The notes beneath the pieces were generated by a model. That model ran no database searches. It was not told the origin of the DNA and saw only the letters and a list, made by a program, of their open reading frames with translations. 64,000 bases of DNA from Combretum micranthum (lineage: Eukaryota; Streptophyta; Magnoliopsida; Myrtales; Combretaceae), in contig JAMXBD010001090.1 in NCBI GenBank assembly GCA_024138025.1, forward strand, positions 372,001 to 436,000, in the 5' to 3' direction. Numbering within the stretch: the stretch's first letter is position 1; every line of letters begins with the position of its first letter. Positions 37,330 through 49,649 of the stretch are shown piece after piece. A program made the translations under genes and the position numbers.

Positions 37330-40300
37330 TGTAAACCCCGGGAATTTTCCACATTAGTGCACGACCTCACAATAGATTGTATGAACTAGATAATAGATTT
37401 AGATTCTAATTAAAGTCTAAGAATAGATCAATAACTAGAAATTGATTAGATAAAGGATTTAGAATTTGAATAAAGAATTTCTTCAAGATCCGAAACTTGA
37501 CATACAAATAGATTTAAATAGGAAAATATAAATATAGAGATTAAATGATTGTTTTTTATCTCGATAATGATTCGAGATTGTAACAACAAGTAGTAATAAG
37601 CTTATATTTAGATTTAAACCCTAAATTCAAGATTTCTAGTTAAAAATTAAACGTTACTAATAAGATTTCATGACAAGTACCAAAACTAAAGATATATATA
37701 TATATATATATAGTTTAGTCTCCGTATTAAGTCCAATACTAAGTAAATGGTTATTTATGCTTACAGATAGAAAACGATGACCCAAAGATAAACCGATAAG
37801 ATTTTAAATACACAACAAAAATATAAACTGTTGAATTACTCAAAATCTGAACTCCAAACAAATAAATGAATCACGCTATTGTTCTAAACCGAGTTTTCTT
37901 AAGCTATCAAAGCCTGAAACAAAAATTGACCTAATGAGCTTAAGAAATCTTAATCACGGGAGATAAAATTATACGAGTAATTAATTACGTATATATAAAA
38001 CTAAAAATTGTACTATTTGATAATCTAAGAGTTTTGTATAACTCTATAAACATATTTTTGTACAACAACTCTCAAATAATAGCTAATTTATACCCGTATA
38101 ACTCGTTAAATTAACTCAAAAATTGATTAAATAAATAACTAATATATATATATATGCTTGTCGGCTGCAATTCGGTGGGAAAATACGGAGGAAGAAAGAA
38201 GCCGATTTGATCAATAATTCATTTCAATTGTCAAACAAAGCAACCCCAAAGACCAATCATAGAATGCCACATCAACCCAACATTAATTGCAGCGAAAACA
38301 ACAGCCAAAAAGATCAAAAATCGGAGGAGAATTCGGAGGGAAGAAACAGCCGTACGTTTCCATTCTCCTTCTTCTATATATATGAGTGTTTAATAACCTT
38401 AATGAGGAAACAAACAAACTCCATTAACCCTCACACTTTCCAGAACAAATCAACCTTCCAAGAGCAAACAAAACAAACCAAAAACAAAGAACAAACCGAT
38501 CAAACAATCGAACTCGGATCCAAAGAAAAGCAAAACGAAAACCCTTGAATACGAGTTCCAAAGGTAAGTTGATGAAGTTAGAATGATTTTCTTTCAAATC
38601 TAAGCTTTATAACTGACTTTTAATAATATCTTAGGAACGTAATAAACATAACCACAAGCTTCGGATTTCATCGAACGAGCTCTAACGAGGTAAAAATTCA
38701 AAACCCTAGCTATGTGTTAGTAAGAATCGAGACCTATATATATATATATAGTGTGTGTTATTAGACGTGTTCACAATTGTTTTATGACCTTATATAAGCT
38801 ATATAAACACTTGGGAACGGTTTGATAATGTTTTTAATGTGTAAAAATTAAAGAACATGAATCGGACAGAGGAGGAAGATGATGAATAGTACCAACACTA
38901 TCTCAAAGCCGGCAGTGTAGTCACTCAACGCCAGCAGCTTACATGGATAGGCCGGCGGTGTAGAGGCGGCTTACACTCATCAGACGCTACGTAAAATAAT
39001 TTTCATGTAAAACATGAACGTAAGTCGGCTGCCTGGAGATATACGCCGATGACGTAGGACCGGCGTACATTGAAAGCCGATAGTTTTCAAAGCTAGTGCA
39101 ACAAATTTGAAATATTTTATAAAACCAATTTTACACCAGCACCTGGGTTTGAAGGCTAGCGGCTTTGAGCCGGTGTACAGCTAAATTTTTCAACGAAAGC
39201 TTAATCTGACTTCAACAGAACTTATATATATATATATATATATACATATGCAATACTTCTACTTAGTATATTATATATGTTATAATATAAGAATTAATAA
39301 ATAGTTAAATAAATATAAGTATTCAAGCATATGTAGAATAATATCTAATAACTTTTAAAACCCTAGAATTTAAGACCATTTAGTATAAAAAGTTAGTATT
39401 AATCAAATATTTGTTCTAATTAGATAAAATAGGTAAGAATGGAAATTGAAATAAGATAAATTTTCGAATAATATGACTTCTAAAAATAACAAAATAAATA
39501 TAGGAGATACATTAAGAGAAACATGACGACACTAAGTAATAATAGATAACTATAATTTTCTACATTGAGATCAGCATAGAATTACTTAAAACTAGTAATA
39601 GTTGCCATCAAAACTTGATAGAAATCAAGTCTAGGACACTAGTTACATGTAGAAATTTGGATATATAATTTATATTGATGAATATTTTATTCATCTTAAA
39701 TAGGTAATTTTGATACACTGGAAGATCTACCAATTGATTACTATGACTGAGTCAGTATGAGCATGTGGGTAATTCAGTCATATTATACTGTTTGTGCTTG
39801 TAAGTAGCTGAATGTGTAATGTAAAGATAATTAAACGAATGTTTGAAAGTATGTTATGATCTGATTATATGATTGTTAAGATATCCTTACAAAAGCGATA
39901 ATGAAATGATTTGATGATGTGAAGTAGTATAATGATGATTGTGTATAATGTATGGTCACCGTGAAAATTGATTAAGAATTTTTGACTTGACAAAATAATA
40001 TGATCGTGCATTGCACAAATTGCATTATTGCATATATAATGGTGTGACAGCCTGCTACGTATTAATATTTCGGATCTCTGTTTTCACTTTGTTGTTCTAA
40101 TGTGTTAGTTCTTCCGAGGTTCTCTTTGGTCTGGCGGTCCTATGGGAACTAAAAGGCACCGAAGAACGTCACCCGTAGAATCGCTTTGAAATGATTAATA
40201 CTTAGGGAGTTTCTATGGGGATTGTAGGAGATGGTCAATTTAATCAACTATATTCAAAGTGATAACCTTAAAACGAGAAATCGTTGATTCTCCTGTGTAC

Positions 40301-40853
40301 TTAGTCTCTCCTAGGCAGGTGGGTCATTGAGTACTGGTTCTTCAACCCATTAAAAAGAGGACGTAAATCTTTTTCCTGTTTGGATTCTAGATCATCCAAA
40401 CTTGTATCTGTGCATATGGTTGAGTGCTTGCATTGCATATGATTGCTAATAATTTGTGTGATGTATGATATGTCTGGTTATTCACTGAGCTGTGGTTTCG
40501 CTCATACCCCAACAGTCTTTTCAGGTTTACTTTACGACCTTGGTTAGTCACTTCCAGGATTATGGCTCCGGTAAGAACTTAGAAGCTGGAAGTCTACGGT
40601 TACATTTTAATTTTAATGGTTATGTATTATTAGAATAGATTATTTAGTCATGTACTTCAGAAGAACTATATGGTCTATAATAGTTTTGTAATGTTTATTC
40701 ACTATGTTATTTCTTTCATATATTTGTTATTTCTTATCAAGTAACTAAAAAGATCCTGTTGTCTTGAAAACCTATCATTCTCTGAATGTAATATGGTAAT
40801 AGTATTCAAGTGTGACTTATTTACTACTACTAGGGTACCCTCTGGGCGTGACA
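37330..40853 (+). mobile_element. Family C solo LTR (young copy)
   Basis: It starts TGTAAACCCCGGGAATTTTC and ends TAGGGTACCCTCTGGGCGTG then ACA. The target duplication ATGAC is exact (37325-37329 and 40854-40858), for 3524 bp. It carries a TATA-like box near 38375, a GC-rich cluster of CCGGCGGTGTAG-like motifs (38905-39175), AGGACGTAAATC (40359) and CACTGAGCTG. Its last 800 bp (40047-40853) are repeated at 40854-41566 because it inserted into an older copy of the same family. The open frame at 38207-38548 spans the promoter area, has no motif and is not accepted as a gene. Confidence 0.9.
38372..38386 (+). promoter_or_regulatory. Putative TATA box of family C LTR
   Basis: TTCTATATATATGAG, preceded by a pyrimidine-rich tract and followed by an AC-rich, leader-like sequence. 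A GGTAAGTTG splice-donor-like sequence lies at about 38561. Confidence 0.45.
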
Positions 40854-40858
40854 ATGAC

Positions 40859-41566
40859 AACCTACTATATGTTAGTATTTCAGTTCTTTGGTAATGCTTG
40901 ATTTTTCTAGGTTAAAGGTTATTAGTTTTACACAAGATTATCTTTGTTCTGTTGGTTCCATGGGAACTAATTGGTAAATGAAAGGCATCGCCTGTTGTAT
41001 CGCGTTGAAATGACTAACACTTAGTGGAGTTTCGAATGTTTGAAACATGAAATGGGTATTAAGACATGTTTATTATAATGACATAATTAAAGTGAGAATT
41101 GTTGTTTTCCTGTATGCTTAATTACTCCTAGGTAGTTGGGTCACTAGTTGAGGATTTCCTTCAATCCCGATGGGAGGGCGTAAATCTACATCCTGTTTAG
41201 ATTTCGGATTATCCAAGCTTGTACTTGTGCATATAAGTGATTGATGCATTGCATACACTAGCTAATTAAACTTGTTTGTTATTGCTTGATGTGTGGTCCA
41301 GTCAAGTTATCTCACTGAGCTCGTAGTTTTGCTCACCCCTTAATAGTTTTTGTGCAAGAGTGATATTAGCTAGGACTGGGTTAAGAATGTGTGAATGTGC
41401 TTTTTCATCATACTTTATTGTATATTTGTTTGATTAAATTATGTGAATTAAATCAATAAAATACAGTCTTGTAATCTCTAACTTGCAAGACGATTCTTAT
41501 ATTATGGGTGCACATGGTGTAATAACTTTGGGGCAATCTTACTAGACCCCCTTTTGAGGCGTAACA
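40859..41566 (+). mobile_element. Old family C LTR, terminal segment
   Basis: A near-duplicate of 40052-40853: the 'TTCCATGGGAACTAA' block, 'TAGTGGAGTTTCGAA', GGGAGGGCGTAAATC (41172) and CTCACTGAGCTCG (41311). It ends TTGAGGCGTAACA at 41566. It is the 3' end of the older C copy. Confidence 0.85.
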
Positions 41567-41767
41567 CTTCATTTCACGTATCAAATTGAATTTTCATGAA
41601 ACATTTAGGCATAAGTCTATTGCTTTTGATATTGTTGGCATTGCATTGTACAATGGGCTTTTTAAGCTGATTTAATTTTCAATCACTCATTTTAATTTTT
41701 TTTATTCTAATTGAAAGATAATTATGAATATAAGAAGTTTAGTTCCTTTATATGTTGTTTTTCTTTT

Positions 41768-42589
41768 AAGGTAAATTGCTAATATACCTAATGTGCATTA
41801 AACTTTTTAATGTTTTAAAATTGTGCATTTAGATACCCAAATTGGTGAAGAGGCACATTTTTGAAAGATCATAGATTTAAGCACATGATTTTGTGGCTTA
41901 GGGGCAAAATGCACACCGATCAAACACATATGGGTAATTTTGTAAAAAAAAAGTTTCTTACGAAACTAGTAAAATAAAATAAAATTTATTTACTTTAATA
42001 ATGTGTAAGACTATCATTCATCTTATTAAGAAAAATGAGATAATTTTGGTTTTTCATATAATTTACCATGGTAATTTTTATTATTAAGAAAGAAATTGAA
42101 AGTTATAATTAGAAGAATGAAATAAAAATTGCAATAATTGGGATATATACAAGTTGTTTATGGGTTTTCACAAATATGTTTTTTTTATATCTTATAAATA
42201 ATAGTTGTCAAACGAAAAGTACTATTTCATTAAACAATATATAATTGATTTGTTTATTTAATTATTTAGCATTAAATGCATCTGTATTGTGTCTATTGCA
42301 TTTATTAGTATATTTTTATTGAAAAATTAGTAAGTGCACATTGGCCTTAGATTATTTGTCATCCTCTAGTACAATTGATTATTGATATAACCTATATTGT
42401 CATGGACAGAATTAAAAAAAAAAAAAAAAGAAGACTTATAAAATCAATAATTGCTGACCAAAATATATAAATTAAAAAATAAATATGAAAAAAAGGTTGC
42501 TTGCCCATCATACTTGAAAATAAAAGGTTTAAGCACAAAATTTTAAAGATAAGGTGACAAAGTGTTTGGTGTATTTACAATTTATCCTA
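41768..42589. mobile_element. TIR element (MITE) upstream of RPB10
   Basis: The left end (41768: AAGGTAAATTGCTAATATAC, then TTAAAATTGTGCATTTA) is the inverted complement of the right end (42520-42589: TAAGCACAAAATTTTAAAGA, ending TACAATTTATCCT). The terminal inverted repeats are about 70 bp and imperfect, and the interior is AT-rich without coding capacity. No clear target duplication. It ends about 180 bp before the RPB10 start codon, so it lies in or next to that gene's promoter. Confidence 0.65.
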
Positions 42590-42738
42590 TATAAACTAAA
42601 GAAATGTGGAAAAAAAAAAAAAAAAGAGATGAGGAGGAAGAGGGGAAAAAAAAAAAACCCTGTTGCTCTAGGCACTCATACATGAATATTTAAAAACTAC
42701 TGCAGCTGATCACATAGAAAACAAACTGGAACTAGGGG

Positions 42739-42747
42739 TTAGGGTTT
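42739..42747 (-). promoter_or_regulatory. Telo-box upstream of RPB10
   Basis: TTAGGGTTT (AAACCCTAA on the minus strand) lies 24 bp before the ATG, inside the probable 5' untranslated region. Telo-boxes are enriched near starts of plant genes for the translation and transcription machinery. Confidence 0.55.
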
Positions 42748-42770
42748 TTGGGAAGTGTCAAATTAAAAAG

Positions 42771-44040
<1,270 letters not shown>

Positions 44041-44059
44041 TCGAGGTCCTGTTATTCAC

Positions 44060-44390
44060 TTTTTCACAGGAAGGCTGGTTCAACAATGTTTCTTTTTGCC
44101 TTGCCTGTGGAGAGACACGCTTAGGTTCCTTAAAGCAGATGCTGAAAGTATTGTCTTCTCTGGTATATTACTAAGCAACAACCAAACATTCAATCCAGGT
44201 ACAGTTGAGCTCTTATTAGTTATTACATTAAATGATTGTCAATTTAAGATAATTCCCAACTCTTACTTCTGACTGTACCCAGCATGTATGGGATACTATT
44301 CTCCGAGAGAAATGCAGTGCAGACATGTGCATTGTCACAAATGACAATACATATATCATGGATGTTCTGTTATCCTGGTTAGCTGTAAGA
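44060..44390 (+). other. Possible degenerate exons, unrecognised
   Basis: After a TTTTTCACAG acceptor-like site (44070), one frame reads GWFNNVSFCLACGETRLGS. A second frame from about 44135 reads ADAESIVFSGILL and runs to a GGTACA donor-like site near 44200. After TGTACCCAG (44281) a frame reads HVWDTILREKCSADM.. and reaches TTAGCTGTAAGAG (44380). The frames are not joined without a shift, and I do not recognise a family. It may be a gene fragment or pseudogene. Confidence 0.25.
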
Positions 44391-44734
44391 GCTTCTTTCT
44401 TTATCTTATATTAAAGTATTTATATATGGAGCATTGCGTGATTTTCCTACTTGGCATTCACTTTTACATCCGAAACGCACATGGAATTAACATGACTGTC
44501 ATTTCGTACATATAAATATGAACATACGAAAATAATAACTAAGTGAATAAAATGATGAGCTTTTCATTAGAATCTCTCTAGAAACTGGAGGAAATATGTA
44601 TAAGAACTGGGGTTACAGAAACAGACAAGTAAGAAGAAAAGTAAAGTAAGAAAAAGTTTTGAATTAATTGTGATCAAGATTAATGAAGAATGTACTGTAC
44701 TGTACGAGCCTTATATGCAGGTATCCAAATTAAC

Positions 44735-44870
44735 TGATTTGTAAGTAATCACTTCCCTAACCCAATGATTCACAAATTCACTGGCGTTAGCTTTGGAAAT
44801 AACACATTCATGAATAAAACTAAGAATATAGCTGGTTCATGACTGGAGGTGATATCTATCACAGCCCATC
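44735..44870 (+). repeat. Dispersed local duplication, copy 1
   Basis: It shares the phrase order of 45695-45830: TGTAA-TAATC, TTCCCT, CCAATGATTCACA, AGCTGG, AATAACACATTCATGAATAA, then a GATGATAT-like end. Function is unknown. Confidence 0.6.
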
Positions 44871-45505
44871 AAGTTGGATCTTCTTTGATATGACCCCAAG
44901 AGTGCCCAAATGTGTATAGAAGAAGAGTAGCTCTTGCTGTGAGACTCTGAGTGGACCGATGTGGTGGTAGTATTGGAAAGTATTTTGGGTGTAGTGTGTT
45001 GTATATGTCTACTTGTGAAGTGTGTTGTAGTAGTAGCATTTAGTATGTTAAGTTGCAGTACTGTTACTGTGGGGTGTGCTGACGTGATAGGGTGGTTAGT
45101 AGTGACTTGTCAGCATTATAAGAGGGGAAGATAGATAGGAAATGAGGTAGGCAAGTATTACAAGTTGCTGAGTCAGGAAATTGAGGAGATTGCTGGGAAT
45201 TTATCTCATATCAAGGTGAGTTCTAATCGCTGTTGCCCTAATTAATCATGGTTGTCTGTATAGCCCACTGCTGTATCATTCTTCAAGAACCATTTTGTCA
45301 AAAAAAATCATGGTTGCTCTAAACTTAAAGCTTTGGTCATAACATGGGTGACCAGCATCTGAAAAGGCACAAAACTAAAGCAAAGAAAGCCATCAGGAAC
45401 TTCACTATTCTATTGTTTAGTTTGACCATGGAGACAAGGACTCAAGCTACTTCTTGGGCTGCCCAAATTACCACAATATAAAGTACTAGGGAGAAACTAT
45501 GACTC
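44871..45505. other. Unassigned, G-rich promoter-like stretch
   Basis: The stretch 44940-45150 is unusually rich in TGTGTTG and GTAGTAG and is followed by CATTATAAGAGGGG (45111), which would pass as a TATA box. A solo LTR or a promoter is possible, but no terminal repeats or coding region were found. Confidence 0.3.
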
Positions 45506-45512
45506 ACAAACC

Positions 45513-45710
45513 ATGAAAGATATATCTAGTCGACATCAATTCTTTAGTTATTGCTACCATTGCAATTATTTGCTTAGGCTGTCAAAGTGATCTGTAACTA
45601 ATCATCATTTCTCTAATTATGAAAGATATAGCTAACTGACACCAGTTCTTTAGTTATTGTTACCATAGTCCAATAGTGTGCTTAGACTGTCAAAGTGATC
45701 TGTAACTAAT
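45513..45710 (+). repeat. Tandem duplication of about 95 bp
   Basis: Unit 1 (45513-45605) and unit 2 (45619-45710) both begin ATGAAAGATAT, share TTCTTTAGTTATTG and end CTGTCAAAGTGATCTGTAAC then TAATC, with scattered differences. Confidence 0.85.
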
Positions 45711-45830
45711 CCTTTCCCTGACCAACTGATCAACAGATACAGCTGGCACTAGCATTACAAGTAACACATGCATAAATAAATGAAGAACTCACTGATATGA
45801 GACAGCAGATGATATATTGCATGGATTGTT
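45695..45830 (+). repeat. Dispersed local duplication, copy 2
   Basis: Counterpart of 44735-44870, overlapping the end of the second 95-bp unit. Both copies lie in the low-repeat region downstream of RPB10. Confidence 0.6.
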
Positions 45831-46531
45831 TTTATTGTTCATTAAGAACTGGAATGAGATGTAGACTGTTTGAATCTACCTCAAGACACCAATCTGTCTT
45901 AAGCTTTAACAAAGCTTTCTGGTTTGTGGATTCCCTGCTTGCAAAGGTCTTAAAACCCTAGTCTTGACATTTTTCTTCTAATTGTAGCACTTATAGTTAC
46001 ACTTGCATATGTTTTTAGATTGATGCTTGCAAGGTCCTGTTCAGGTATGCCTAAGGCCCTTGTACGAAAAATGCAGTTTCACTATTGTCTATGCCTCCTC
46101 TTTCCAGAAATACATACAAAGAAACCTACCAGTAATAAGTAATTAGTAAACCTAAGTGATTCATTACAGCAAATCAATCCCATATTGATCCAGAAGTTCA
46201 TATCAAAATTCAGAAAGTAATATTTTAAAACAACCTATTCACATTCCAAGCAGATGTTGGGTTCCTGTGCACGTATGTGCAATGGTTTGGTATATGTATG
46301 AGCAGATGTAAGCATGCCATCACACGTGTGCATCTTAGGAAGGGAAAATTGGCAGCAGGAACTTTTATCAGAGCATCCATAATCGTGAGATCTCTAAGAG
46401 GTCTTTAAAGTATCACATAATTTTAAGGTCTTTGTTTTTCAAATATTTATCTTTAAAATCTTTCACAACTTTTTATAATTCTATGGGATCCCACGTAATA
46501 ATAAAAATTACACATAATATCTTAAAAAAAC
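45831..46531. other. Unassigned region
   Basis: No gene or clear repeat. AGAGCATCCATAATCGTGAG (46370) resembles the start of some Tourist/Harbinger-type MITEs, but a matching inverted end was not established. Confidence 0.35.
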
Positions 46532-46559
46532 AATATATATATATATATATATATATATT
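46532..46559. repeat. (AT)n microsatellite
   Basis: A continuous AT run just upstream of the unassigned open frame at 46573. Confidence 0.9.
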
Positions 46560-46572
46560 GAGGGGCTAGGGA

Positions 46573-46782
46573 TTGCTCCTTGTTAGAGAGGCTCAACTTT
46601 TGCTAAAGACCGGCTCCATCCTTGAAGGAGCTTTTGTCAGTCCTTTTCCTTTTGGAATTGTTGCCAAGGAACAGTGCTGTGAATGCTCTCGTAGGTCCAG
46701 ACATGTGAAGGAAATGATGCGGCAACATAGCAAGAAAGATGAGGCAAAGTGGAAGTTGTTAGTGAGCAGTGATCGCGGCTAA
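46573..46782 (+). CDS. Unrecognised 69-codon open frame
   Basis: The frame is less AT-rich than its surroundings and encodes a plausible soluble peptide with a Cys pair and a basic segment (CCECSRRSRHVKEMMRQHSK) near residues 35-54. I recognise no family. No convincing splice sites or promoter were fixed apart from the AT-rich upstream sequence. It could be an exon or remnant of a host gene, or a chance frame. Confidence 0.25.
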   Translation: MLLVREAQLLLKTGSILEGAFVSPFPFGIVAKEQCCECSRRSRHVKEMMRQHSKKDEAKWKLLVSSDRG

Positions 46783-47262
46783 GAATTCTCCGGGGCCATT
46801 CTCTTCTTGACGATCGGTTTTTGTAAGATGTGCTACGATGGGATGCAAGGTAAGATAACCCTACAAACTTCTTGTCATAATGTTCACAGGTTTAATAACA
46901 AATATCTGTTTCTCTATAGGGATCTTGTGAAATGTTAAAATTGAAAATTTGCGCTCTAGGAATCATGTGAAATGTTAGATTGGAAATTCGCTGTCTTGTG
47001 CCCTTATATTGTGGCGAGATGAGACTTTGCAAGTCAAATGATTTCGATTCCCGATAGGTGACATTAGAACCATGTTTGGATAGTTGGTTTAGTTTCATTT
47101 TTAAATCGAAACAATATTGAACTGATACAGATATGATACCAATGAAAAATTATAGTTTTACTTATAAATTGATCAAACTGAACTGATACTGATAAGTTAT
47201 CGATACAAATTCAATACAAATAAAAAGTTAACAATCTAATCAAACTCTAGACCTACGTTTTC
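46783..47262. other. Unassigned region
   Basis: It contains a short direct repeat (ATC-TGTGAAATGTTA at 46922 and 46970) and an AACTGATAC-rich stretch (47119-47215) of the sort seen at hAT-type MITE ends. No full element or gene was delimited. Confidence 0.35.
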
Positions 47263-48252
47263 TATAATGCCCCAAAATTTATCAAGGCGTATACAACCAC
47301 TATAATACTTGTATATTATATGCTCAAGCTTTCTTATATGACTTGTTTATCGTGATTATTTGCTACTCAATTTTATTTTTTGAAATTTTTATTTGGATTT
47401 TGGAAACAATTGGATTTGTAACAGGAAAACAAATTTTGCAAAATGAATCTTTCAAAGCATTTTATAATATGTTCTTATGAGTAGACAATTTTCATAAACA
47501 AAACTATATCATTAGATATCTCTTATACCTTTTTATGATAATATGATAAAACTTTAAAACTTAACACAAAAACAAATGGGCTCTTCTAGGCCCTTCAAGA
47601 AACATATAATTTCCAATATATATATATATATATATTTAGTTCTTAAACAAAATAAAAATAAATATCACTTCTCCACGAAATCTCCCAAATTTGCCTAACC
47701 TGAGTCAATCATCAACATCACCATCATCATCAACTCAATACTTGGAAAGGAAACGACAATGAGCTGAAGCCCAATACAACAATAACACAGACATACATAA
47801 GATGGCACACAGGCGTAATCTAATGCAATTCACCAAACAACAAGTTATTATCTTTAAAATAAAATGAAATAACAATACTACAGTACTCACACTTTGAATC
47901 ATGCCTCTTGGAATTTTGGGATCTTGAGTAACAGCAACTACTCAAGGGGTTGATATAAACAGCTCGAATACTTATGTTTCTTATATCTAACCAAAAAAGA
48001 AAAAATAGCTTCATCTAAGGTTTACATCTATTACGCATCTCTACTTATCTTAGTCCATAATATAATATGGCTTAACTAGTCTTGTAAACGTGAGCCATAT
48101 TATATTACATCCTTTTGAGTCTAAGTAGATGTATGTAAGGTTTACAATCGTTACGCATCTCTACTTATCTCAGTCCATAATATAATACGGCTTAACCGGT
48201 CCTATAAAGGTGAGCCATACCATATTACATCCTTTCAAGTCTAAGTAGATGT
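47263..48252 (-). mobile_element. Family F LTR fragment (minus)
   Basis: The inverted counterpart of 23373-24116: ATCATCATCAACTCAATACT (47724) pairs with 23998 and the 48016-48252 repeat pairs with 23680-23745. The probable LTR end is at about 47268 (ATAATGCCCCAAAATTTATC on the plus strand). Neither terminus nor a target duplication is firm. Confidence 0.55.
48016..48252 (-). repeat. Two 120-bp tandem units with hairpin, in F LTR
   Basis: Period is 120 bp: unit 1 is 48016-48135 and unit 2 is 48136-48252. Each holds an inverted repeat; in unit 1, TAATATAATATGGCT (48059-48073) pairs with AGCCATATTATATTA (48093-48107). In unit 2 the stem has one or more changed bases. The other F copy has a single unit. 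Confidence 0.92.
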
Positions 48253-48953
48253 TATTCCTATATCATTTTCCCTATCATCTATCCGTTGAGCCACGTATGA
48301 ATTGTCATTGCATCATGGTAAGAGATCGCCTAAGTGTCTAACTATCGTGCTTGGCTCTAAGCAAGGTTGTTGCTCTCGGTGCACAAGCATAATCAACACT
48401 CATTAATTATTAAGTTGTCTTTAAGTTTTAATTCATTTTAAATGCATATCCTAACAATCAATACGTAAGTTACTGCATACATTTTATGATGTCCATCCAA
48501 TCAAGATTAAAGGAGAGGTCTGCCATCCAATCATCTGTTCAGAAAACTAATTCTTATAAGTATTTAGATTAATTATTAACTTACTTTAAATTCATTTTAA
48601 ATATTTATTTTAAGTTTTCATTTGATTAGATACAAAAGTAGGAACCTCACCATGGTTGCGAAGATCATCTCACTAAGATACGAATAGTTTTCCATTGTCT
48701 GTATCTATCTTGAATTACACATAGCTTTGTTCTAACATATTTTAGAAATTACATACTCTAAATTATTTAAGGTTTAAATCAACATATTAATTTAAGTCAA
48801 TTCCAATTTAAACCTATATTATCCTAATTCTTAGCCAAATTGATTAGAATTAATCAATCCACCTAGTTACTAAGTCATGATCAATTATTACGCTAAGGCA
48901 AACCCATTTATGTTATAGAATCTTATTAATATAATTCATTTTAACTCATTAAG
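48253..48953. other. Unassigned AT-rich region left of LTR copy 4
   Basis: It may include the missing 5' portion of the F LTR. It ends with TTAAG (48949-48953), the expected target duplication of copy 4. No gene was recognised. Confidence 0.4.
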
Positions 48954-49649
48954 TGTAAACTCTTTAATTTTGCACAAACTGACTTTGATAACTAGTAGGA
49001 ATATGACATAAAATCTTGTAAATCTTTTGGAAAAGTCCCAAAAATCACTTCCCATTTTTTACAATTTAAGAATATTAAAATATGAATGGTTTGATTATAG
49101 TTTAAGAAATTTGGATCATCATTAACAAAAATTTCCCTTAAGTTTTTGCACTCAATGAGTGATGATAAATCCAAGAAGTAATGAAGTGGTTATTAAAGCT
49201 CTAGTAAAACTTAAAAGAACTATCAATTAATTTCGAAAAATAATTAGAGAAAACAATAAATATGCCTTGAAAATTCTCAAATAAGAGTCGCATAATAAAT
49301 CATTAAGCAAAACCTTAACTTCAATAAATAAATATAGGTATATCTCTAGATTCATCAAACATGTAGAATTACATAACGTCTAATAAGTAAATTTCCAAAA
49401 TAATCATAATTAATTATTTTATAGATTTATAATTAAAGATGATTGTAATTCCTTAAAGAAGTTAAACACCACCTTCTTTAGTAAGTAAAACCCTTGGAAG
49501 TCACTAAAATCATATAAACAAGTTATTACACAAGAAAATATCCAAAATATAAAATAAGTAATTATAATATAGAAAAACTATAAATATAATACTCATAAAA
49601 TATTTTATATTACTAATTTAATCATGTGGTTATCTTGGGCACATGATAC

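Noticed and set aside
38207..38548. A 113-codon open frame, rich in Asn, Gln and Lys
   Set aside because: It lies over the promoter and leader of the family C LTR, has AC-rich low-complexity composition and no recognisable motif.
40047..41566. A simple tandem duplication of about 0.75 kb
   Set aside because: The ATGAC duplication at 37325 and 40854 shows nested insertion of one family C LTR into another, which gives two adjacent 3' ends without tandem duplication.
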